In this document: positions 19,350 through 30,059 of the stretch, in pieces
Numbering within the stretch: position 1 is the stretch's first letter
Layout of the letters: every line of letters starts with the position of its first letter
Assembly (NCBI GenBank): GCA_029168955.1
Contig: JAPDOI010001376.1
Location: 122,914 to 186,913 of the forward strand
Direction of reading: 5' to 3'
Source: Aplectana chamaeleonis
Taxonomy: Eukaryota > Nematoda > Chromadorea > Rhabditida > Cosmocercidae
Length of the DNA: 64,000 bases
Position numbers and translations under genes: made by a program
Notes under the pieces: generated by a model
What the model was told of the DNA's origin: nothing
The model's database searches: none
What the model saw: the letters and a program-made list of their open reading frames with translations, nothing else

Positions 19350-19955
19350 TTAAAGGCATCGTACACGATGAAAACCGAATCCCAACTTTTGCGCTCAGTC
19401 GGACTAGTGGGTCATAACAATGTCACTCAGAACGTTTGGAGTTTCAAAATCGCCTCTCAATGGAGATTTGCTTACCTCAAAACGGCTTCCTGGGTTTTGG
19501 GGGGCCGGCCTTGGGGTCGATCCGTTGTTACAAGGAACAACACTCTGTTGTCGCTGCTGGCGATCGTGCGTTGACGCGTCGTAGGGCACAATGCATACAC
19601 CACTCGATTTCACGTTCGACATCGATTGAAAGTAGCTGACAGCATTAGACGCAGCCCTTTTTAACCTCGTTCAAGAAAAAATGATCGCTCAACTGAATGG
19701 CGTCCTTGGTGAATTACTTCCAACGCAGCGCCAAGGAACGAATCGCAAAACTGTTCCTTGCGTTCTTCGCGCAACCATCCCAAGCTGATGTCGGCGGGAA
19801 CTTCAAATTTGTCTTGAGCCTTATTTAAATGGGTTTTTCTTGGAAAGTTGATGTTTTTGAGGGGGCGTTTTGCAACCTTTAGTCACTATAGGGGTATAAC
19901 AACACGAAGACGTCAAAAACCCAAGCATGGTTTTCATCGTGTACGATGCCTTTAA
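19350..19955. mobile_element. 606-bp TTAA-flanked MITE, family A copy 2
   Basis: TTAA at 19350-19353 and 19952-19955. Ends TTAAAGGCATCGTACACGAT and ATCGTGTACGATGCCTTTAA. Colinear with 7692-8296 over the whole length, same orientation, with scattered substitutions and small indels (for example around 19660-19700). The conserved word GGGGGGCCGGCCTTGGGGTC lies at 19499-19518. Confidence 0.9.
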
Positions 19956-20279
19956 GTATTACATAATACTAGCTGCGTACGGTAGCCGTTTCTGGAACAT
20001 TGTTTGAATCTGTTCCGAATATACTCCATCAGATGGCAAACAGTATCTATTACGTCTGCCCACAAATTCGGTGCTTAGCGAGACACTCCGCCATTAGGTT
20101 TCTGACTATCTCATGTTGAATATTGGAGTATTCTGATTATATTCGAACTTTTTACCGGTTTGGTTGGAGACATTTCACCTCTGGACCGCAGAAATGGACA
20201 TGTGCCGGAAACTACATATGCTCCTTATATTTCAGAAATTATTCGTTTACTCGGTCGAATATTCGAATATTGGGCCGTT
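19956..20279. other. Unannotated stretch before the 42-bp array
   Basis: AT-rich. The last 60 bp already contain CGAATATTCGAATA-type words that lead into the tandem array. Confidence 0.4.
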
Positions 20280-20447
20280 CGAATAAACAAATTATTCGAA
20301 AAATTAATTTTTCCGAATATTCGAATAAACGAACTATTCGCAAAATTGACTTCTCCAAATATTCGAATAAACGAATTATTCGGAAAATTGACTTCTCCGA
20401 ATATTCGAATAAACGAATTATTCGAAAAACTGACTTTTCCGAATAAT
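20280..20447 (+). repeat. 42-bp tandem repeat, four units, AT-rich
   Basis: Unit begins CGAATAAACGAATTATTCGG and ends TTCTCCGAATATT. The array gives the 14-residue repeated peptide frame at 20123-20446, an artefact of a period divisible by three. Built of TTCGAA-type palindromes. Confidence 0.85.
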
Positions 20448-21240
20448 CAAATTATTCGAATTTCCGATTATTCGTTTATTTCAGCAGAGCCTCAACATTC
20501 AAAATACTAATTGAGTTCAAAATTTGAGTAGAATTAAAAAATTCGAGCCAGATTAAAAATTTTAAAATTAAGTTTAGATTTTCCGAAGATTGAAAATAAA
20601 TAAAAAATTGAGACTTAGAGTAGCTCAGGATTTTTATGACTTACGAAAATTCGGCAATCCAAAATCAGAAATCGACTTCAATGAAATTCAGATTTTTTGA
20701 AATTCGAATTAAATTTGAAATTCAGATTATTCAAGAGTTGAAAAAAATTAAAAATTACCAGAAATTGTGATAAATCAGAGATTCTCAAAAAAATCAAACT
20801 AGACATTAATATACGACTTTCTAAAAATTGAAAAAAAATCAGATTTTTAGTATCAGAAATGATTTGAAACGATTTCAGATTTCTCATATTTTGAATTGAA
20901 TTCTGATTTTTCAAATTTTAAATTGAAATTAATAGGAATCTTTTATTATTTATTAAACTAGAGAATTTCATAATAAGTTAGGATTTTTAATAAAGTAGAT
21001 ATTTTCAAAAGTTGAAATAAATTAGAAATTGTCGAAGTTTGAAAAAGACTCGGAATTTCAATATCAGAAGTGAATTTGAACTAAAATCAGATTTTTCAGA
21101 ATTTGAAAGGGATTCAGGTTTTCCAAAAACTGAAATCAATTGAAAGTCGCGAAAGTTGCGACTTTCATAACTTCTCTGAGAAAATGAGGGCGAGTATTCC
21201 ATTGCTTTGAAGTACTCTAAATGGAGTTTCTTTAGAATCA
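20448..21240. repeat. AT-rich low-complexity region
   Basis: Degenerate AATTGAAATTCAGATTTTT-like words recur on both strands, without a fixed period that I could phase. At 21146-21166 there is a family-G-like hairpin (AAGTCGCGAAAGTTGCGACTT). Confidence 0.6.
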
Positions 21241-21479
21241 TTTTGAGTTTTGAGTTAGAGATGGTTCTATTTGAATTCTTGTAAGATTCCGATATATATC
21301 AGGCTTGGCTTCGGTGCGGTGCCAAAACAGCTCTATGCAATACACTGTTCGTTAATGACTCAGCGCAATTAGCGGAGACTCGCCCGTTTATGGCTCGCCT
21401 AAGGTACTTCAGCAAATGAAGGATGACAAATTTATCCCTCGAACATTGAAAAATAGATCATTGTGTTCGTCTCGACGTC
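21241..21479. other. Unannotated stretch
   Basis: Nothing recognised apart from a short ATATATA run near 21293. Confidence 0.4.
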
Positions 21480-21620
21480 TTGAGTCGATTGATATAACTT
21501 TCGAAACACTTTAGTCCGCTAGCAACGAAGTTATGACGAAAAGACGAAAAAGACGCGCTTCCGCGTCTTCAGCGTCTTTTTACAAGAATTAGGGTGGGTA
21601 TTGTACGTGGCTCATGAATG
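21480..21620 (+). mobile_element. Family G remnant with a variant hairpin
   Basis: The order GAAGTTATGACGAAAAG, hairpin, AGCGTCTTTTT, TTAG, GGTGGGTATTGTA matches the right arm of family G (18360-18435, 22750-22827). The hairpin here is AAGACGCG, CTTC, CGCGTCTT (21550-21569), with both sides changed relative to the AAGTCGCGA/TCGCGACTT form. Confidence 0.6.
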
Positions 21621-21699
21621 CCTATGAATAACTTACCGCGTGGTATAGCATCGCATGGCGTCGACCACGCCGCGTTGTGATTCAACGCTGCGGTAGGAA

Positions 21700-22640
21700 T
21701 GAGCCGATGATCTGGGGACCATCCGTAAAGTTGAATTCTCTACATTGAATTCGAGACGTTGCTATTTAGTAAGTAGCCCCTTGGAGTGACTTGCTTTTCA
21801 GCCTGCCTGTAATCGCTGATGAGCTAGGGACTATCCATCTCGTTGAATTCCGTTCTAGCCTATCCCTACCCGTTGATGACTCGGGAACCTCCCGTGTGAT
21901 TACCTTCCCCTCATGTTTCTCGCTCATTGAGAGAGACAGGCAAGACAGTGCGCTTTCGACACCATCAAAAGTGGGGGTATGCAGGGCGCGGAAAGGCGGA
22001 GACGCAAAGCGAGGGGCTAACGATAAATTGCTCCTTTAGATCTCAGAAACCGAAGAATTTATACGAATCTAAACAAGCAAACATTTAACCATTTGAAGGC
22101 CCTTAACACCAGCATTCTAAATTTCGGGAAGCGGCCGATCGTGGGTATCGGAGAACAGATGGAAGTTATCGATGATTGCAACACGATTTTGAGTTTGAAA
22201 AGAATAGATGGCAGAAAACTTAGATGGTTTTTTGAACTATTTATCACATACAGCGAGCAGCTGCAAATATTACCAGCCCCTGAGAGGGAGTACGGGCATT
22301 CTTGAAAGGGCTGCAGTCAGATCGCTCATTTGTCGTCGCTGCGAACCACTTTTCACGTCCTAAATTTTCTCCAAGTTCTCCATCATGGGTGGATTCAGAC
22401 ACAGTTGTATAAAAAAAATTGCTACTCTCTGTAAATCTAAGCAAGAGGATGCTTGTAGTTGTAGAAATGGCGACATATTCGGGTTGAGAAAGTCAAAAAA
22501 CCGAGATTTCGCAGAAACAGTCGGTCAGCAGCAGACAGTTTATGAAACTGTTGTCTATCACGTTGAGGTGAACGTGGAATTATGTCAAATAATCAGAAAA
22601 TACTTGAATCTCCCCTTCGCGAACTCGATTGATTGTGTTA
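21700..22640. other. Unassigned; three copies of a degenerate 33-bp word at 21.7-21.9 kb
   Basis: GATGATCTGGGGACCATCCG (near 21706), GATGAGCTAGGGACTATCCA (near 21816) and GATGACTCGGGAACCTCCCG (near 21873), the first two also followed by GTTGAATTC after a short gap. The rest (22040-22640) holds 70-90 aa frames without recognisable motifs. Confidence 0.4.
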
Positions 22641-22659
22641 GCCTTATATGCCTTGTTTA

Positions 22660-22836
22660 GCCGTAAGACATGCGACGGCTCAAAAGAAAGAGCTCTCGAT
22701 GCTGATTCGAAATGTGTCCTTCATTGCTCAAATGGAGCGCTTTGAGCGGAGTTATAACGAAAAGTCGAAAAAGTCGCGATTTCGCGACATTTGCGGTTTT
22801 TTTGAGAAAATTAGAGCGGGTATTGTAGTCACGTCA
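22660..22836 (+). mobile_element. Family G half-copy
   Basis: AGAGCTCTCGATGCTGATTC, then the arm with hairpin GTCGCGATTTCGCGAC (22773-22788), then GGGTATTGTAG (22819-22829). Matches 18306-18436. The left half is missing, replaced by unrelated sequence. Confidence 0.65.
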
Positions 22837-23320
22837 CCTCTGAGAGTTTTGGCCGACATATTACCGCGAAATATCCGACAAATAGCCCAGGCTCTGTAGT
22901 GGCTCCTAGTGGGCTAATTCTATTTTGCTGTTAATTCTCGGCTTTTTCCGAAACGGACAAGAAATAGCCGGGAAATAACCGAGAAATAACGAGAAGTAAC
23001 CAAAAGTACCCAAGACTCAGCCATCGTCGGCTCGCCGAGCCGCCATCCAGGGCGGCCAGCGGTTGGGCCGCGCCTCCAGAGGCCAAGGTTCGAGTATCTC
23101 AATCTTGGGTAATTGAATCGTCGGAGGTGTTGACATCTAAATCATGCCTCTGGAATGCGTCGTATACTTGCCTGGAGAGCATTCTTTCTCGGCTATTTGA
23201 CGGCTACTTCTCGGACATTTTGCGGTTGATTCGCGGCGAGCATTATTTGGCGGCGATTTCGCGGCTAGTTCGCAGCAAGCAGGCATTTCGCGGCTGTTTT
23301 TTGGCCAAAACTCTCAGAGG
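22837..23320. mobile_element. 484-bp element with perfect 18-bp inverted ends, family F
   Basis: CCTCTGAGAGTTTTGGCC at 22837-22854 and its exact reverse complement at 23303-23320. Subterminal regions are made of a degenerate word close to AAATAGCCGAG, in opposite orientations at the two ends (22855-23005 and 23190-23300). A palindromic GC-rich middle (23020-23075) includes GGTTCGAGTA, like a tRNA B box. No target duplication is obvious. The 140-aa frame starting at 23127 runs through the right arm and is unlikely to be a gene. Confidence 0.75.
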
Positions 23321-23620
23321 CAGCAAGCACGGTTCAGCCGCCAAGCCAATCAGTAACCGTATTCAATCGCCCCGACGTGACGGCTACAACGATTCGAGGT
23401 GTCTACAGGTCGCCTTCACTGCATCCGGTGAAACGAAGCATAAACTACATAAAACGTTTTGCGAAGTCCGCATTGAAATATATAATGTCGAGCACTGCAT
23501 GCAGGTCACAATCATCATTCAGTTGATCGTGACTTTTCTAAAAAGATAAAGCCAGAAAAATCCTAGAATTTTTCGGCCTCTGCAGTGCTTATTATACTTT
23601 TACATTTTCTAATTTTTTCC
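23321..23620. other. Unannotated stretch
   Basis: Nothing recognised between the family F element and the second 42-bp array. Confidence 0.4.
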
Positions 23621-23880
23621 GAATATTCGACTTTTCGAATAATTCGGAATTTTGCAGTTTTCGAATATTCGACTTTTCGATTAATTCGGGATTCTGTAGT
23701 TTACGAATATTCGACTTTTCGAATAATTGGGGGTTTTCGACTTTTCGAATATTCGACTTTTCAAATAATTCGGGAATTTCAACTTTTCGAATAACTCGGG
23801 ATTTTGAGCTTTTCGAATATTCGACTTTTCGAATAATTCGGGGTTTTGAACTTCTCGAATATTCGACTTTTCAAATAAAG
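23621..23880 (+). repeat. Second 42-bp tandem repeat, about six units, AT-rich
   Basis: Unit begins GAATATTCGACTTTTCGAAT and continues AATTCGGGATTTTGAAC. Units are 42 bp except one of 26 bp. It shares the CGAATATTCG and CGAATAATTCG words with the array at 20.3 kb and may be a distant relative. Confidence 0.85.
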
Positions 23881-24890
23881 AGTCGACTTTTTCAATCGAC
23901 TGTCGAACGATTTTTCGAATTTTTTTCGTTCGACTTTTCGAGTAAGTCAAAAAAATATTTTGTCATTCCCACTACTTTCCAGAAAAAAAAGCTAATCTTG
24001 CAAAAAAAAAGCTAAATTACTTCAGCTAGCATATTCTATCTTTCTTTTGAGACTGAACTAAACTGTCGAATAGTAAAGCAAACAAACTATATATTTACGA
24101 GACGGTTGGCTATATCAGAAAAATATACTATCTATTGATGTCGGGCAAATAATGCAAACAACTGCTTCTCATCATTTAATTCCGATAGGAAGTTAGTAGA
24201 AAATAATAACTCTTGCACCTGTTTCACAAATAGACTATTGAAACCCGCCGCCGTATTAGGCATCTTTCATAGTCCTCGCCGCAAGCGCGGCACGTGACGC
24301 GCTGGAAGCGCGGTGGAGCTCACGAAATCTGCGCGAATCGATCAGGCTGGACGCGGCAGAGTTCCTTGGCAATTCGCCATCGAAACGTGTGCGATGCCAC
24401 AAGCTCGTCCGAATGATGGGGCGGACCGGGATAGGTAGGCGCACTGGGATAACTTTCAGAGCCGTTTTTATCGATTCCTGACCCGTTTTCGCTGCTTTCT
24501 TCGACCCTATCCCCTCCAGCATCTGCCAACTTAGTAATTCGCACTAAAACCTCAGGAACGAGATTTATCCTGAAAACTGCCTTTAAGAATTATGAGACTA
24601 TCCTACGGTACCGTACACGCAAGTGCAAACCAGGAATTTCTGTGCATGTCACAGTCAAGGCCCAACTTTGGCCCGCACCGCCTTGGCGGTGGCGCCAGGG
24701 ATTTCATATCCTCTGTTGCCCAGCGTGATTTAGTTCCCTTCGTCGCGTGCGGACGTGGTCTTCCTTCCTGGTGCTCTTTCGGAATAGACGACCCACTGAA
24801 GAACACAATGAAACTAGCAATTGTTCGGTCACGACCTACCGCTCGGTTGGTAACATCAAACAGTTCAGTGTGTTTAAAAAAGTCTAATTT
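23881..24890. other. Unassigned; GC-richer block at 24.24-24.54 kb and a hairpin at 24676-24691
   Basis: 24240-24540 is notably GC-richer than its surroundings and open on the minus strand in two frames (88 and 74 aa), but I recognise no domain. A TTAA-type right end (GAAAACTGCCTTTAAG) lies near 24572-24587. 24640-24700 is related to 12240-12300. Confidence 0.4.
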
Positions 24891-25562
24891 CTGAAAGTTT
24901 AGGTTCCTGGCAAAAGTGAAGATTTGGCAGGGCCATTTTTTTCGAAAAATTAGAAATATACTCAGTTAAAAGGGGAAGGTAAAGGAAAATGAGAAAAAGG
25001 TTTTGGAATATTCCTGAGAACGATTTATCGTAGAATAATTTGATTTTTGGGAAATGTAGTGAAATAGTTGAAAGTATGATTTGGCATTCGAGTTTGAACA
25101 AACCATTGATAAGAGTTGTGCAAAATGAGAGCTCGCATTGTATAAGCTTATCCGTAGAACATATCAAAGCAAAATCACGCGTGATATGGAACAAACAGTT
25201 GATTTTACTTCACTTAATACGTGAAGACTGCGGCATTCCAGCTCCCGAACGAGCTTTTACTGCTTGCCTTATCACGTGTGATTTTGCTTCGATATGTTCT
25301 ACGGATAAGCTCATACAATGCGATCTCTCGTTTTGCACAACTCTTATCAATAGTTGGTTCAAACTCGACTGCCAAATCATACTTTCAACTATTTCACTAC
25401 ATTTCCCAAAAATCGAATTATTCTAAGCCAAATCGTTCTCAGGAATATTTCAAAACTTTTTTCATTTTTCTTTACCTTCCCCTTTTAACTGAGTATATTT
25501 CTAATTTTTCGAAAAAATGGCCATGCCAAATCTTCACTTTTGCCAGGAACCTAAACTTTCAG
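24891..25562. repeat. Large inverted repeat: 300-bp arms, about 70-bp spacer
   Basis: Left arm 24891-25190 starts CTGAAAGTTTAGGTTCCTGG; right arm 25260-25562 ends with its exact reverse complement. Landmarks pair throughout: AAGTGAAGATTTGGCA / TGCCAAATCTTCACTT, CAGTTAAAAGGGGAAGGTAA / TTACCTTCCCCTTTTAACTG, ATCCGTAGAACATATC / GATATGTTCTACGGAT. Differences are scattered single bases and a few small indels, so the arms look roughly 95% identical by eye. Spacer 25191-25259 is unrelated. If transcribed it would form a long double-stranded RNA. The three frames of 106-140 aa on both strands are mirror products of the arms. Confidence 0.92.
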
Positions 25563-25635
25563 GAATTTCATTTATTTTTCCTAAAGGTTCCCTTTCTAAC
25601 ATGGTTTATGCCTGGTGGTGTTAATTCAAAGCAAA
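25563..25635. other. Junction between inverted repeat and satellite
   Basis: 73 bp of unique sequence separate the hairpin from the first satellite word (CCCACTGATG at 25636). Confidence 0.6.
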
Positions 25636-26885
25636 CCCACTGATGCCCTGCCCTCCTCCCCCCCATCTATGACGTCCTGCACGCTCCCACTGATGTCTGC
25701 ACACTTTCTGTGACAACCTGCACACTCCCACTGATGTCCTGCACACTTTCTATGACGTCCTGCACACTCCCACTAATGTCTCGCACACTCTCACTGATGT
25801 CCTGCACACTTTCTGTGACATCCTGCACACTCCCACTAATGTCTTGTACACTTTCTGTGACATTCTGCACACTCCCACTGATGTCCAGCGCACTTTCTAT
25901 GACGTCCTGCACACCACCACTAATGTCCTGCGCACATTCTGTGACATCCTGCACATTCCCACTGATGTCCTGCACAGTTTCTATGAAGTCCTGCACGCTC
26001 CCACTAATGTTCTGCCCACATTCTGTGACATCCTGCACACTCCCACTAATGTCTCGCACACTCTCACTGATGTCCTGCACGCTTTCTGTGACATCCTGCA
26101 CACTCCCACTAATGTCTTGCACACTTTCTGCGACATCCTGCACACTCCCATTGATGTCCAGCGCACTTTCTATGACGTCCTGCACACCACCACTAATGTC
26201 CTGCGCACATTCTGTGACATCCTGCACATTCCCACTGATGTCCTGCACAGTTTCTATGAAGTCCTGCACGCTTCCACTAATGTCTCGCACACTCTCACTG
26301 ATGTCCTGCACGCTTTCTGTGACATCCTGCACACTCCCACTAATGTCCCGCACACTTTCTGTGACATCCTGCACACTCCCACTGATGTCCAGCGCACTTT
26401 CTATGACGTCCTGCACACCACCACTAATGTCCTGCGCACATTCTGTGACATCCTGCACATTCCCACTGATGTCCTGCACAGTTTCTATGAAGTCCTGCAC
26501 GCTCCCACTAATGTTCTGCCCACATTCTGTGACATCCTGCACACTCCCACTAACGTCTCGCACACTCTCACTGATGTCCTGCACGCTTTCTGTGACATCC
26601 TGCACACTCCCACTAATGTCTCGCACACTCTCACTGATGTCCTGCACGCTTTCTGTGACATCCTGCACACTCCCACTAATGTCTTGCACACTTTCTGTGA
26701 CATCCTGCACACTCCCACTGATGTCCAGCGCACTTTCTATGACGTCCTGCACACCACCACTAATGTCCTGCGCACATTCTGTGACATCCTGCACATTCCC
26801 ACTGATGTCCTGCACAGTTTCTATGAAGTCCCGCACGCTCCCACTAATGTTCTGCCCACATTCTATGACATCCTGCACACTCCCA
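25636..26885. repeat. Higher-order duplication, copy 1 (offset 1834 bp)
   Basis: This segment recurs almost unchanged at 27470-28719. Both copies start with the rare word CCCTCCTCCCCCCCATCTAT (about 25650 and 27484). The offset of 1834 is not a multiple of 21 (87 monomers plus 7 bp), so an unequal event was involved. Confidence 0.85.
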
Positions 26886-27469
26886 CTAATGTCTCGCACA
26901 CTCTCACTGATGTCCTGCACGCTTTCTGTGACATCCTGCACACTCCCACTAATGTCTTGCACACTTTCTGTGACATCCTGCACACTCCCACTGATGTCCA
27001 GCGCACTTTCTATGACGTCCTGCACACCACCACTAATGTCCTGCACATTTTCTGTGACATCCTGCACACTCCCACTGATGTCCTGCCCACTTTCTGTGAC
27101 ATCCTGCACACTCCCACTAATGTCTTGCACACTCCCGCTGATGTCCTGCACACTTTCTGTGACATCCTGCACACTCCCTCTGATGTCCTGCGCACATTCT
27201 GTGACATCCTGCACATTCCCACTGATGTCCTGCACAGTTTCTATGAAGTCCTGCACGCTCCCACTAATTTTCTGCGCACATTCTTTGACATCCTGCACAC
27301 TCCCACTAATGTCTCGCACACTCTTATTGATGTCCTGCACACTTCCTGTGACATCCTGCGCACTCCCACTAATGTCTTGCACACTCCCACTGATGTCCTG
27401 CACACTTTCTGTGACATCCTGCACACTCCCACTGATGTCCTGCACACTTTCTGTGACATCCTGCACACT

Positions 27470-28719
27470 CCCACTGATGTCCTGCCCTCCTCCCCCCCAT
27501 CTATGACGTCCTGCACGCTCCCACTGATGTCTGCACACTTTCTGTGACAACCTGCACACTCCCACTGATGTCCTGCACACTTTCTATGACGTCCTGCACA
27601 CTCCCACTAATGTCTCGCACACTCTCACTGATGTCCTGCACACTTTCTGTGACATCCTGCACACTCCCACTAATGTCTTGTACACTTTCTGTGACATTCT
27701 GCACACTCCCACTGATGTCCAGCGCACTTTCTATGACGTCCTGCACACCACCACTAATGTCCTGCGCACATTCTGTGACATCCTGCACATTCCCACTGAT
27801 GTCCTGCACAGTTTCTATGAAGTCCTGCACGCTCCCACTAATGTTCTGCCCACATTCTGTGACATCCTGCACACTCCCACTAATGTCTCGCACACTCTCA
27901 CTGATGTCCTGCACGCTTTCTGTGACATCCTGCACACTCCCACTAATGTCTTGCACACTTTCTGTGACATCCTGCACACTCCCATTGATGTCCAGCGCAC
28001 TTTCTATGACGTCCTGCACACCACCACTAATGTCCTGCGCACATGCTGTGACATCCTGCACATTCCCACTGATGTCCTGCACAGTTTCTATGAAGTCCTG
28101 CACGCTTCCACTAATGTCTCGCACACTCTCACTGATGTCTTGCACGCTTTCTGTGACATCCTGCACACTCCCACTAATGTCCCGCACACTTTCTGTGACA
28201 TCCTGCACACTCCCACTGATGTCCAGCGCACTTTCTATGACGTCCTGCACACCACCACTAATGTCCTGCGCACATTCTGTGACATCCTGCACATTCCCAC
28301 TGATGTCCTGCACAGTTTCTATGAAGTCCTGCACGCTCCCACTAATGTTCTGCCCACATTCTGTGACATCCTGCACACTCCCACTAACGTCTCGCACACT
28401 CTCACTGATGTCCTGCACGCTTTCTGTGACATCCTGCACACTCCCACTAATGTCTCGCACACTCTCACTGATGTCCTGCACGCTTTCTGTGACATCCTGC
28501 ACACTCCCACTAATGTCTTGCACACTTTCTGTGACATCCTGCACACTCCCACTGATGTCCAGCGCACTTTCTATGACGTCCTGCACACCACCACTAATGT
28601 CCTGCGCACATTCTGTGACATCCTGCACATTCCCACTGATGTCCTGCACAGTTTCTATGAAGTCCCGCACGCTCCCACTAATGTTCTGCCCACATTCTAT
28701 GACATCCTGCACACTCCCA
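27470..28719. repeat. Higher-order duplication, copy 2 (offset 1834 bp)
   Basis: Matches 25636-26885 with a handful of substitutions (for example CACATTCTG at 26210 versus CACATGCTG at 28040). Similarity in register ends near 28719, where this copy switches to a CTTGCACACTCCCGCTGATG monomer order. Confidence 0.85.
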
Positions 28720-30059
28720 CTAATGTCTTGCACACTCCCGCTGATGTCCTGCACACTTTCTGTGACATCCTGCACACTCCCTCTGATGTCCTGCGCACAT
28801 TCTGTGACATCATGCACATTCCCACTGATGTCCAGCGCACTTTCTATGACGTCCTGCACACCACCACTAATGTCCTGCACATTTTCTGTGACATCCTGCA
28901 CACTCCCACTGATGTCCTGCCCACTTTCTGTGACATCCTGCACACTCCCACTAATGTCTTGCACACTCCCGCTGATGTCCTGCACACTTTCTATGACATC
29001 CTGCACAGTCCCTCTGATGTCCTGCGCACATTCTGTGACATCCTGCACATTCCCACTGATGTCTTGCACAGTTTCTATGAAGTCCTGCACGCTCCCACTA
29101 ATGTTCTGCGCACATTCTGTGACATCCTGCACACTCCCACTAATGTCTCGCACACTCTCACTGATGTCCTGCACACTTTCTGTGACATCCTGCACACTCC
29201 CACTAATGTCTTGCACACTCCCACTGATGTCCAGCACACTTTCTGTGACCTTGCACACTCCCACTGATGTCCTGCACACTTTCTGTGACATCCTGCACAC
29301 TCCCACTGATGTCCTGCACACTTTCTATGACGTCCTGCACACCACCACTAATGTCCTGCACACTTTCTGTGACATCCTGCACACTCCCACTAATGTCTTG
29401 CACACTCCCGCTGATGTCCTGCACACTTTCTATGACATCCTGCACACTCCCTCTGATGTTCTGCGCACATTCTGTGACATCCTGCACATTCCCACTGATG
29501 TCCTGCACACTTTCTGTGACATCCTGCACACTCCCACTGATGTCCTGCACATTTTCTGTGACATCCTGCACACTCCCACTATAGTCCTGCCTACTTTCTA
29601 TGACATCCTGCACACTCCCACTAATGTCTTGCACACTCCCACTGATGTCCTGCACACTTTCTATGACGTCCTCCACACTCCCACTGATGTACTGCACACT
29701 TTCTGTGACATCCTGCACACTCCCACTAATGTCTTGCACACTCCCACTGATGCCCAGCACACTTTCTGTGACATCCTGCACACTCCCACTGATGTCCTGC
29801 ACACTTTCTGTGACATCCTGCACACTCCCACTGATGTCCTGCACACTTTCTATGAGGTCCTGCACACCACCACTAATGTCCTGCACACTTTCTGTGACAT
29901 CCTGCACACTCCCACTATAGTCCTGCCTACTTTCTGTGACATCCTGCAAACTCCCACTAATGTCTTGCACACTCCCGCTGATGTCCTGCACACTTTCTGT
30001 GACATCCTGCACACTCCCTCTGATGTCCTGCGCACATTCTGCAGACATCCTGCACATTC

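Noticed and set aside
23030..23110. tRNA gene or SINE head (GGTTCGAGTA B-box-like word)
   Set aside because: No matching A box or cloverleaf could be folded; the context is the palindromic centre of another element.
23127..23549. 140-aa frame
   Set aside because: Overlaps the right arm of the family F element; no recognisable domain or splice context.
24256..24544. Exon on the minus strand in the GC-richer block
   Set aside because: Two overlapping frames are open without any domain, and no good splice sites single out one of them.
24886..25643. Paired frames of 106, 128 and 140 aa as a duplicated gene
   Set aside because: They are translations of the two arms of the large inverted repeat on opposite strands.
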